Positions 46,632 through 56,310 of a stretch of 64,000 nucleotides of DNA are shown here, piece by piece. The translations under genes were made by a program, and so were the position numbers. Positions within the stretch are counted from its first letter, which is position 1; the number at the start of each line of letters is the position of its first letter. The notes under the pieces were generated by a model. The model was not told where the DNA came from. It did not search any database and was given only the letters and a program-made list of their open reading frames with translations. This DNA comes from Rhizophagus irregularis (Eukaryota; Glomeromycota; Glomeromycetes; Glomerales; Glomeraceae), in contig NC_089441.1 of NCBI RefSeq assembly GCF_026210795.1, positions 1,736,001 to 1,800,000 on the forward strand, written 5' to 3'.

Positions 46632-47382
46632 CTATTATTCCTGATAGAGCATAATAAACAAAGTGAATTCACTCAATTTGATTATAAACTCCAAAATTCT
46701 ATCTATCTCATAAAGGTTTGCCCCAAGCAATCTACTCTCAATGAGGCTTCAAGTTACTTCTTTATACTAATCACGAGAATACTAAGCTTTAACAATTCCG
46801 ATATTTAATTCCTGTAAAATGAATCCTGGCCACATCCTGATAGTTTAGCGAATACCTAATATATGATAGAAATATGTAACTTAAATTGTTCTATACATGT
46901 TTAACGCCAATATCATTATCTAACGCTAGATATAAATCGAACTTAAGGTAAATTCCATAGTTTCATTAATAATATATATTCTGACAACTCCTCTACTTTA
47001 TTCTATTTCTCCCAAGGTTGTTCCATGGTGTAAGCATGACAAAGCCACTCTTTATGTAGTACTAAAGTTTATTAAGAATTTATTTATAATTAATATGTTA
47101 AAGTGATTTATTTATTGAAGAATACAACGCGTACTGTGGATTAAAATCCGTTATTATTCCGTTGGCTAAGTCAGAATTCTTTTTATCCAAGAAAGGCTTT
47201 TTAGGCTTTTTATTTTGAAAATTAAAAAAATTAGCATAGCCCATTTGATCAATCGAGGCTGTGATTAAATTATTACTGTGCAAATTTTTTAAGCCAAAAA
47301 AAGTAGTAGACTTTTCGTACATATATAGACATGTTTATTTCGAGGTTTCAAACGTTTCTTTGGAAATTTTCTTAAAAAAAAA

Positions 47383-49599
47383 ATGAAATCAACTCCTAAT
47401 ATTCTTCACATTTTAATTTTCGCGTTAATCGCATTTCTTTTAGATCCATGTGATGCAAATGATGACGCATGTGGGATATTGGCCAATGGTCTTAAACGAT
47501 CTAATATTAGCGTGAAACATTCTGACGTTCAAGCATGTTTTGAATCATTTCCATACGATAAGAACCTAGCTGAAAAAGTAATTTAAATTATTTTCACTAC
47601 AAAATATCGTTTATACATTAATAAATATTTTCTTCACAGACAATCGAAACGCTAAAGAAGACACTTCAAGGATTTTATGTATTTTTATCAGAAGCTAAAG
47701 AACAGCCAAGACAAGGATTTTCTTTTAGAGCTATTGATTTAGTTAAAGAACTAGATTCATTGCTATCAAATAATTATAAAACGGATTATCAATTCATGGT
47801 AAATACACTTTGTATCTCATTTAAAATTATTATTTATATTAATCAAACTTTTCAAAATATTCTGTTTACTTTAGACCGATATAGCTAGTTTAATTAGTGA
47901 AACGAAAGATGCTCATTTAAGTTTTTACCCATTTTGTTATTTTATATTCACATATAATCAACAACTTTCATTATATTCTACAGTTATTAATGATAAGCAA
48001 GTAATTAAAATATTTGCAGACGAAATAGATAAAAATACAATCGATTGTGAGGTAACACATATTGATGGAAGGCCTTCAATAGAAGTCATTAAAGAATTCG
48101 CAGATACGTTATCTATAAGTAAAGATTCAGGAGTAAGATTTAATTTTGCATTATCAGGGGTAACATTCAATAAAAATGGCGACTTGATAGAATCCCCTGG
48201 AATCAACAAATTACCTGGAAGCTTCACATTCAGACAACAACTTCCCAAGCAATCATCAGTGGAATATTCTCTTAAATGTGCAAATGATACTTCAAAAAAA
48301 TTTACTAGAGAATGGAAAATTAGACCAGAACTATCTAACACATTTAATACATCAAAAGATTATTGGAATACATTTTGCCTATTAAATGATAGTATTGTGT
48401 TCACATCTAATGCTGAAACAGTAGCACCAAAAATTTATAACATGAGTGAATGTAAAATGGTTTACAAAACAACAATTGCTAAATTTTTCATATTAAGTGA
48501 TAATAAGACTGGAGTTGTTGTTCTTACAAGCGTATCACCTCCAGATAGTTATTTTGTTAATGAAATGTTTGAAATACAAAATGGATTCAATTCATTAGAA
48601 AAAGAAGGTGTTAAAAAAGTAAGTACTATATCACTTAATCATTTAACTATTCATTTTTTGAACTTCCTTTTAAATAATTTTTTACCTCAATAGCTTGTGT
48701 TAGACTTCAGTGGAAATCGGGGAGGAAGTGTAGAATTAGCATTTTTTATCGTTTATTTATTGTTTCCAGAAACTGATCCATCATTCAATCTTGATATGGT
48801 TGTTACCGAGTTATCACGTGAAGCATTTTTTCAAGCAACATCACAATCTGTGCATGAAGATTTTGTTGATACATCACTTATTCTCCCTTTAGTAAACATA
48901 AGCAGCAAAGAAAGTATTGCAAGATGGGCTGCGGAAACAGCATACAGAGTAACTACCATCAATTCTGATTTCGATATTTTTTCTTACAAAAATCCGGCAA
49001 CAAATGATCATTTTCATACTGTTGAAGAATTTATTGGAAATAATACATACTTAAGAGGTGGTACTTCTACTCGATACACATCAAAATTTGTTAATAGATA
49101 TTCAGAACGACTTAGCATATTTATACAATTATTATCAGGAAATTTTTTTAATATGTATGAATGGAAGAGCGATGATATGATCATATTAACAGATGGAGTT
49201 TGCGGTTCATCATGCTCTTTAATTGCCCAACGTATGGCATTAAACAATAATGTCAGCACTGTCGCTGTTGGCGGTTATAAAGATACACCATTATCTTATT
49301 CTTCATTTCCAGCTGGACAGGTACTTAAATTTGAAGAATTAATTTCTCAATTAGATGCTGCCGGTTTATTACAAAATGAAACACTTGCAGATTTAATTCC
49401 TCCACTGTTTTTGATTAGAGCTCTGTTTGGTTTTACTCTCAAAGAAAATTATGATGTTGTTAACAAAGATAATCTAAATCAAGAAGATGTATTAGAATTT
49501 ACGTATAAACCTGCTGAACATAGATTTTATCATGATGAAATAAGTGCAAGAGATCCTAGCGTGTTATGGTTAAAAGTTGCTAAAGAACTTCTTAATTAA
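47383..49599 (+). CDS. Secreted S41/CPAF-like serine peptidase, copy 2
   Basis: Exons 47383-47577, 47640-47798, 47875-48618 and 48694-49599, all phase 0, give 667 aa. It is much closer to copy 3 than to copy 1. The signal peptide is MKSTPNILHILIFALIAFLL. The segment after KRSN is four residues shorter than in the other copies. Exon 3 has an 18-base in-frame insertion turning ESPGSF into ESPGINKLPGSF. The catalytic region reads VLDFSGNRGGS and LTDGVCGSSCSLIAQRMA, so the putative Ser nucleophile and Gly-Gly motif are kept. No stops or broken splice sites are seen, although its convergent BTB-TLDc neighbour is dead. Role as for copy 1: a secreted peptidase of unknown substrate. Downstream TTAATAAAATTTTTATAA probably serves polyadenylation. 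Confidence 0.85.
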
Positions 49600-50061
49600 A
49601 TGAAGAATTATTTGTATATTACAATGTTAAAATTAAATGGTTAATAAAATTTTTATAAATAAAATTACAATTGTAAATAAAATTACAATTTTAATGCATA
49701 GTAATTAAATAAATTGCTATTAAAACGATTATTAAAAATAATATATTTAATGTTTTTCTAAAAACATTTCCATGATCAGTGACATTTGCCTGTTAGAATT
49801 TGATTGATCTTTAATAATTTCAGTTATGAATTAAATTTTTTCTTAATTATTTTAACTACTTGAAATACTTCATATTCATCAATTTCAGTTCAAAATTTCT
49901 TGGAATATTAATATTAAAATAAGAATTCAGCACAGAACTCCATTTACCTTCATCATCCATTGAACAAATCATTACGACCGTCAGAGAAATACCCAAAAAG
50001 TGGTTCCCAAGAACCATTACATTGAATAGAATACTTTGAATTTGTTACTTTGCCTAACTTA

Positions 50062-50464
50062 GGCGACATAAAGTTAAAAAATTGGTTCTCATATCCCGGC
50101 CGGGTCACCAGAGCGGGAATCTTAAATTTTTATTTTTTTTTCGTTAACCAATCAAATTGCTCTAAATTATATCACATGATAAATTAAATTTGTACGCATA
50201 TCTGGTATATCGTAACACTAAAAAAAAAAAATTTAAAAATACTACAATTAAACATGAGAAATAAACTTGTAATTAACTTGATATATAAAATCTGTCTATG
50301 ACTTTTTATTGAATTCACTATATTAATATAAATATACATATGAAATCTTCCGTATTACATGATCGGATGAAAAAAAATTTTATTCTAAAAAAAAAGAAAA
50401 ACGCCGTGCGGCCGGGTTAAATTAAAGCAAATTATGAGAACCAATTTTTTAACTTTATATCGCC
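50062..50464. mobile_element. Harbinger-like MITE with 31-bp TIRs
   Basis: The ends are 31-bp inverted repeats differing at one base, GGCGA(C/T)ATAAAGTTAAAAAA then TTGGTTCTCAT. The flank is TTA on the left (50059-50061) and TTT on the right (50465-50467), consistent with a mutated TTA target duplication. Copy 3 shows the uninterrupted site near 59757-59760. The interior has GC-rich words CCCGGCCGGGTCACC and CGCCGTGCGGCCGGG and A/T runs, with no ORF. GG-starting TIRs and a TTA target fit PIF/Harbinger. Confidence 0.8.
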
Positions 50465-51023
50465 TTTCCGGTGTCAATATTTTTATGATATCGTCAAATG
50501 AAAATATAAAACTATCTGTGATATTATAAGTTTTATTTCCTACCCAATCTATAGATTATATACTCTAACTATTCGATTTTTATTTTTAATTTTTGCAACA
50601 ATAATTGTTATCACATTTTGCGTGAAATGTAGAAGCATTAAATCCATCTCGACTTCCACGTAAAATAAGATTGAATTTATATGGAATTATTTCTATATTC
50701 ACAACTTTTTTGTCTATCCAACTTGAAAAAAATACAAAATGCTTTTTATTAATAAATTCTGTATTAAATTTACGTGAAGGTAAGATCCTATTTGTTTTGT
50801 ATGAGAAAACAAGTGATACCGTAAGATTTCATGTCTTAGTTTTTTTGATAACAAATCTTCATAAGGTATTATCCTATCAAAAAATTCTTTTGAGTCAATA
50901 TTATCATGAAACCTAATCAATGGAACGAATCTTGATATTGTTCTTTCCATTAAAGCACATTCTTTTTTGTCCATTCATAAGGATCTCTATTGACAGTAGG
51001 ATGTTATATGAATGTTATATGGT

Positions 51024-51047
51024 TATCAAAAAAATAGATGTTGATAG
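51024..51047. repeat. Left copy of a direct repeat flanking the 2.3-kb segment
   Basis: TATCAAAAAAATAGATGTTGATAG here is matched by TATCAAAAAAATAGGCATTGATAT at about 53275-53298. They lie just inside the two edges of the segment that replaced part of the BTB-TLDc pseudogene. They could be remnants of a single repeat family, short LTR-like ends or recombination microhomology. Confidence 0.55.
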
Positions 51048-51115
51048 CTAGTTAGTAATATGTATGTTATTATAGTTCAATAAATATTAAAAAAAACACT
51101 GTGTCATATATTATA

Positions 51116-51919
51116 CACTCCCCTACAATAAATTACCGGATTTGACAAAATTTACATAGCAATTTTTACGTTGCATATAAGTTTACGAATTTTTAATAAA
51201 ATTCAGCCAGAATTTTTTTATTTGAAAGTTGATCGTAGATAGTTTTTATGTATCAAAATAAATAAATATGATTAATTATAAATATAAAAAAGTTTTCTCA
51301 TTGCAAAATAATATAAAAAATTATGAAATTCTCACTTTTTTTCAGCAATGGGTCAACTCTTTAAAATTTTAGAAAATTTTCTTTATTTTTTAATACATGA
51401 AAGCTACAATTGATTGGCTTTCAAATAAAAAAAATTTGACTGAATTTTATTGAGAATTCATAAAGTTTCATATAGCCCGAAAATCAACAATTTTACTAGT
51501 AAATCTTATAGAAATTTGTAATTACATAGTAAAATTAACAATAATTGACAAATTTTAGTCTATATGAAACTTAACGAATTCTCTACAAAATTCAGTCAAA
51601 ATTTTTTTATTTGAAAGCCAATCAATTGTAGCTTTCATATATTAAAAAATAAAGAAAATTTTCTAAAATTTTAAAAAGTTGACCCATTGCTGAAAAAAAG
51701 TGAGAATTTCATAATTTTTTATATTATTTTGCAATGAGAAAACTTTTTTATATTTATAATTAATCATATTTATTTATTTTGATACATAAAAACTATCTAT
51801 GATCAGCTTTCAAATAAAAAAATTCTGGCTGAATTTTATTAAAAATTCGTAAACTTATATGCAACGTGAAAATTGCTATGCTAATTTTGTCAAATCCGGT
51901 AATTTATTGTAGGGCAGTG
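51116..51919. mobile_element. 804-bp foldback element
   Basis: The element is an almost full-length palindrome. The left end CACTCCCCTACAATAAATTA and the right end, in reverse complement, CACTGCCCTACAATAAATTA are each flanked by TA (51114-51115 and 51920-51921). Arms of nearly 400 bp stay complementary through markers such as ACCGGATTTGACAAAATT and ATGGGTCAACT to a short centre near 51510-51530. There is no ORF. TA targets point to a Tc1/mariner-related mobiliser. The DNA could form a very long hairpin. Confidence 0.85.
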
Positions 51920-51921
51920 TA

Positions 51922-52752
51922 TAATTTGTATTATAACAAGTATGTCAATATCATTGTTTTTAATGTTTTTCATGTATATTATAATAATAAAACATCTCTT
52001 TATAAATAATTACAATATTTATTAATAATGATTATAATATATATATAAATCCTTTACAATGTATTACATTAAACATATGATTGCATTTAACATCTATTGC
52101 GTCTAATCCACCAATTTACTTTACCCAAATTTGATTTTGTATCCGGCTATCTATCACTTACTTGTTCGTCTATGATATCTGTTTTGAGACCAGTATCCCT
52201 ATAAATAAAAATGAGAGAAAAGAAATGTTATAAAATGTTTTTTAACATCCCAATTAAACCCTGATAAGCCACTACTATATACCTGTTCATAAAGTCCACT
52301 TTTATCAAATTTCAAGAAACTGGAATTCCTATAAACAAAAAAAAGAAAAATAATACAAAAAACACTGCTACATGCCTATTCATCTTCCAGTTTTATTAAA
52401 TTCCAAAAAAAAACCTACTAAATGTCCATAATAATCCATATTGTAACGTCCAAGTCATTGGTTATCCCCCTAGAAACGTTCAAGAATGATGATGATTAAT
52501 CAGGTTGGGAGTTTCTGTTCTGCTGTTTTCTTTTCTTTGTGTTTTAGAATAGATGTTCTAAAGTATGTGAAGGTGGAGTGTCGATATAAAAATGAAATTA
52601 TACTAAAATATCATATATGATCACTACTAAGTCTGAGTGTTGTAGGCAGAAGTATTGGACAGACAGCTGATTATATGAAATCCGTAGTAATATTAAAAAA
52701 ATCGTCATGCCGATTTTTACTAAATAAATTTTAATCAATCGATCAGCAATAT
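51922..52752. other. Unassigned sequence inside the replaced segment
   Basis: No gene is seen. Two weakly similar blocks carry the word ATTCCTATAAACAAAAA or ATCCCTATAAATAAAAATG (52195-52215 and 52324-52345), each preceded by an AC(T/C)AGTATCC- or AACTGGAATTCC-like word. They may be a degenerate repeat. Confidence 0.35.
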
Positions 52753-53072
52753 AAAGGAGGAAAAAATAAGGATAAGTAAAAAGGGAAATAAAAAAGGAGG
52801 AAGATAAAAAGGAAAGAAGAAGAGAGGTAAAAAGGAAGAAGCAAGGACAGAAGAAAGGAATTAAAAAGAAGAAAAAGAAGAGAAAAGAAGACAAAGGAAG
52901 AAATAGGAAGACGAAAAAGAGAAGAGAAGGAGACGAAAAGGAATGAGTGAAGAAGATGAAAAGGAAAAAGATAGGAAGATGAAAAAGAAAAAAAATTATA
53001 AAGTAAAAGGGAAGCAAAAGAGAAAAAAAAGTAAAAAAAGGCTTATTTAAAGGAAAAACAGGAAGTAAAAGA
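52753..53072. repeat. Polypurine tract, about 320 bp
   Basis: The + strand is almost only A and G, with words like AAAAGGAAGAAG, GGAAGATGAAAAAG and GAAGAGAGGTAAAAAGG. The reverse-strand 165-codon ORF over it is a Phe/Leu/Ser-rich artefact. A mirror-like purine strand of this length could adopt triplex (H-DNA) structure. Confidence 0.85.
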
Positions 53073-53406
53073 CGCGTTACGCGTTTATAAAACATTTAAT
53101 TTTTGTAATTTAGTATCAGATTTATTAGTTAATAAAGGTGGTGGATATGCACTATTAATATAATATTACATTAATGTTCAGTTATAGCTAACCTTGTTAA
53201 ATAAATATTAATACCCATATTGTCATACATGATATTTCCATATGATAATATTATAAGAAAGGATTATAATATACTATCAAAAAAATAGGCATTGATATTT
53301 GATAGTAAAGAAGCTATTCCATAATACGATTTCATTAATCATAAGATCATCTCGTTGAAGTAATAACTCCAATAATTCCGTTGATAATTTCAAAACATTG
53401 TCGATT

Positions 53407-53756
53407 TTAATCAACAATTTATAAATGCATGATAACGAATTCCTTTATTATTAGGTAAAGATGCAAACTGACAAATATGCCTCATTTCCAAATCTCGAAC
53501 CTGTTTTTGAAGTTAAATAATTCTATCACCAAGTCTCAGAGGATGAATGGGGAATGAGGTTATGGTGCGAAACAATTTATTAATGTATGTGTAATTGATC
53601 GTTGCGAGAAGTAGAAAATCTTTACTATATTATTGATAACTGGGAAGGTCGATAATCTAGCAGATGGTCGCTTATATGTTTCAAAAGAAGAATAATTGTT
53701 GCATGATAACATGAAGAAATATGTAACCACTGCGAAGTTAGTACGAATTTAGTATA
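53407..53756. other. Sequence after the broken partner, weak coding trace
   Basis: A reverse-strand run reading LQKQVRDLEMRHICQFASLP near 53460-53520 looks protein-like, possibly coiled coil, but has stops on both sides. Nothing else is seen. Confidence 0.3.
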
Positions 53757-53795
53757 TAACTAGCAGTCACCCGTTGCTTCGCACCGGGACCAATG
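53757..53795. repeat. Hairpin-bearing motif ending GGACCAATGAGT
   Basis: TAACTAGCAGTCACCCGTTG continues into CTTCGCACCGGGACCAATGA. The CCCG..GC and GC..CGGG parts can pair. GTTGCTTCGCAC-type words recur at the ends of repeated elements in many eukaryotes. The trailing GGACCAATGAGT closely resembles GGACCAATTAGT after the hairpin at 55307. Confidence 0.4.
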
Positions 53796-54295
53796 AGTTT
53801 GTTTAAATCGAAAATTTTAGTATTATAATAATCACTCAATAATGTAATACTAAGTAAATTAAAGATGGTTACAGCAGTTTTTTGTTTATAATTAGAAATT
53901 TAATATAGGTAACAATTAGTTAACAAAAATTAATAAAAAATATGTATTAAATTATATTTATAATATTAGAATGATATAAATTATATTGGGAATTGCCTGG
54001 GTCTTCGATCACGTGGCAGATTTAATATTTTTGATTGAGGTTCGTTTCCTCGATTCTTTCAGTCTCGAGGTTTTTTTTTTCTTAATTTTTATTTCTAACT
54101 TACATTCTTACACTTTGTTTCTTACTAACTATTTTATTATTTTTAGGCCCTCTAGTCCTTCCGGTTCTGCAATTAAGGTTCACTTTACATTTCGTTTCTT
54201 ATTTTTTTATTTATTTTTTTTTTACATTGTCTCTATCTTATATTTCGTTTCTTACTAAACTTTATTTTTTTTTACTTTATGGTTTTGTTTTTTAC

Positions 54296-54745
54296 TTGAT
54301 TTCCTATCATTATCTTTTGCTACCCAACCTCCTATCATGATCATTTTTATTTTTTGTCTCTCATCATTTTTCACCTCCTATTACTTCTCATTATTCCATC
54401 CTTTCTTCTTCTATTATTTTCTATTACATCCTTTCATTTTCCATTATTTCTTTTTCTCTCCTGTTTACTTCCCATCATTTCTTTTGTTTCTCATCACTCC
54501 TTTTCGTCTCCTATCACTCCTTTTCGTCTCCCATTACTCCTTTTCATCTCCTATCACTCCTTTTCGTCTCCTATCACTCCTCCTCATATTCCCATCACTT
54601 CTCTTCGTCTCCTCTTCATCTTCTTATCACTCCTCTTCATCTCCCATCATGTCCTATTTCTCCTTTTTGTTTCCTATCACTTCTCATTACTCTTTTTTAC
54701 TCTCTTTCATCTTCTATTATTTTCCATTGCTATTTCATTTTTTTA
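54296..54745. repeat. Polypyrimidine tract with about 20-bp units
   Basis: The + strand is C/T rich throughout. Between about 54490 and 54650 the unit CACTCCTTTTCGTCTCCTAT repeats imperfectly about seven times. The forward ORFs here (54337-54870, 54354-54749) are Phe/Ser/Leu-rich artefacts of this composition. It is opposite in strand bias to the purine tract at 52753. Confidence 0.85.
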
Positions 54746-55306
54746 TTAGGATCTTTCTTCTTGATCATTGTAATTTGCTTACCTACTATTCTTTTATTTG
54801 TATCACTTCATTAAAAATAAGTACAGTGATTTTTTTCTTTAAAATCGTAAATGTGTGGTTTAAATTTTAAACCATTTCATTAGATAAAATTATTTTGAAT
54901 AAATATGTTTGCAAAAAAAATTTTTTTAAAAAATATCTTGCGATAAATTTTAAGTTTGGCCGATCAAAAATTAGCTAAGTTGAAAAATCAGCCGATTAAC
55001 TCTTTTTATATTGCACATCATGTGACATATTTGAAAAAAAAAACCCGACAATCGCCCAGGCGACGTTTAGCAATCCCCAATTATATTTACAATAATGTAG
55101 CTATTAATGATTTGACGTTTGAGTGTAGAATGAAATTCGGATTAATTAAGGAATTGTGAAAAAAAATAATTATCAATAAAATTTGATTCATTTTTTTAGA
55201 AGTATTTTCGAAAAAACTTTAATATTATGAAAATACTACAAATACTTTTATTATGATAATTAATTAATTTTATCACCTGGCTACTAATTGGTATTTAGGA
55301 TTTTTT

Positions 55307-55327
55307 CCGCCAGTTATAAACTGGCGG
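55307..55327. repeat. Perfect 9-bp hairpin CCGCCAGTT-ATA-AACTGGCGG
   Basis: A GC-rich perfect stem, with an outer pair CTAATTGG (55284-55291) and CCAATTAG (55329-55336) extending the symmetry around it. Short GC hairpins near an element end are a Helitron feature, but the following bases do not give a canonical CTRR-T end. Confidence 0.75.
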
Positions 55328-55356
55328 ACCAATTAGTATATCTAGGATGATAAAAA

Positions 55357-55445
55357 AGTTATTTACTGATCTAGTTTAGTATATAAATGGGTCATCATCC
55401 TTCGGATGATAACCCATTTATATACTACTAGATTAGTAAATAACT
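55357..55445. repeat. Long hairpin, about 43-bp arms
   Basis: The left arm begins AGTTATTTACTGATCTAGTT and the right arm, in reverse complement, AGTTATTTACTAATCTAGTA. They remain complementary to ATGGGT(C/T)ATCATCC with a 3-nt TTC loop (55402-55404). Few mismatches or single-base gaps. No ORF. It could be a small foldback MITE or a transcribed hairpin. Confidence 0.85.
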
Positions 55446-55511
55446 AATACTTATAATTATTTCTTATTATTTTATATTTCGTCTATCTTAAACTTATAAC
55501 TATCTTAGGAA

Positions 55512-55875
55512 AATATTTGAACAATTAAATATATTAGAATCTGTTCATTTCATTTATTATTAATATTCTTTCGATACTCATTTTACTCGATAAATTATTA
55601 ATTTAACTAAACCATTTGAATTAAAATCTTTATACAAAAATCTGGTGATTATTTAGAGAATTTTGGATATGGATTTGGTTATAATAATCTATTATTAAAT
55701 CAACAATTTCTTCAATTAATTAATTATAAAATTTTTTTTTGATTTTTATGAATTTGAAAATCAAACTATTTATCCAGCATTCAATTTAATTGAAAAAACC
55801 TTAATCATCTTTCTATCAACATCGGTCAATTTTCCCACATGTTACTTGATTTTTTAAAAAATAATAATTTTGTAA
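55512..55875 (+). pseudogene. Fragment of an F-box-like/LRR gene
   Basis: The forward-strand fragment resembles the middle of the F-box-like protein encoded at 20256-21896. IFEQLNILESVHFIYY matches its LFEQLNVLESVHIIYC. INLTKPFELKSLY matches INLSKPFKLKSLF, and later pieces read DYLENFGYGFGY and YEFENQTIYPAFNLIEKT. Frameshifts and stops interrupt it. The F-box N-terminus is absent and the sequence fades out before the A-rich tract. Confidence 0.75.
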
Positions 55876-55894
55876 ATATACTGAATATAATATT

Positions 55895-56310
55895 TCATTT
55901 CTTTAATAAAAAAAAATTAAAAAAAAATTTGGGGAAAAAGAAAAAGGATAAAGAAAGAAATCTCTGAAAAAAAAGGAATCTGAAAAAAAATAAGTACCGA
56001 AAAAATTCTGAAAAAAAAAGGACAATAATTCGAGAGTGAAAAAAAAATTTTTTTTTTAAAAAAATAACAATATGGTCTGAAAAAAGAAGATCGAAAAAAA
56101 ATAATATAAAAAAAAATCGGTCTTAAAAGACCGAAACAATAGGATTATTTAATAAAAAAAAAAATTTTTTTCATTTTGGGAAAAAAAAATTAAACCTAAA
56201 CGGTAAAAGAATGAGAAAAACAAAATTTTCAGTTTGAAAAAAAAGAAAGTTATTTAAAAAAAAAAATCGGACAAAAAAAATTAATCTAAAAAAAAATTCT
56301 GATTAAGGTA
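55895..56310. repeat. A-rich low-complexity tract
   Basis: About 400 bp made of A-runs separated by short words such as TCTGAAAAAAAAGGA and ATCGGTCTTAAAAGACCG. No coding potential. Confidence 0.8.

Larger units (their letters stand above)
46863..53406. repeat. Segmental duplication unit, copy 2 (expanded)
   Basis: Homology to copies 1 and 3 starts near TGTTCTATACATGTTTAACG and continues through the S41 gene into the BTB-TLDc partner. A 403-bp MITE (50062-50464) and a segment from about 51003 to 53319 enlarge it. Recognisable homology ends at about 53406, inside the partner's BACK region, so the BTB exon and the distal flank are lost. Confidence 0.85.
49845..53406 (-). pseudogene. Interrupted BTB-TLDc partner of S41 copy 2
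   Basis: The reverse-strand remnant is collinear with 59545-61012. The pieces at 49845-50061 and 50465-51002 encode TLDc and part of BACK, with frameshifts (for example CNEGA lost near 50600). A Harbinger-like MITE sits in the TLDc at 50062-50464. At about 51003 the BACK sequence stops, and 25 bases of the family are replaced by about 2.3 kb. It resumes at about 53318 with the FxIND-LLLQRDDL-coding part and ends at about 53406. The BTB exon is absent. Confidence 0.82.

Noticed and set aside
52598-53095. 165-codon reverse ORF, Phe/Leu/Ser-rich
   Set aside because: Lies on a polypurine tract. Composition alone keeps stops away, and the apparent membrane protein is an artefact.
54337-54870. 177-codon forward ORF and its overlapping 131-codon ORF
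   Set aside because: They run over the CT-rich repeat and mirror its 20-bp unit; no domain is visible.
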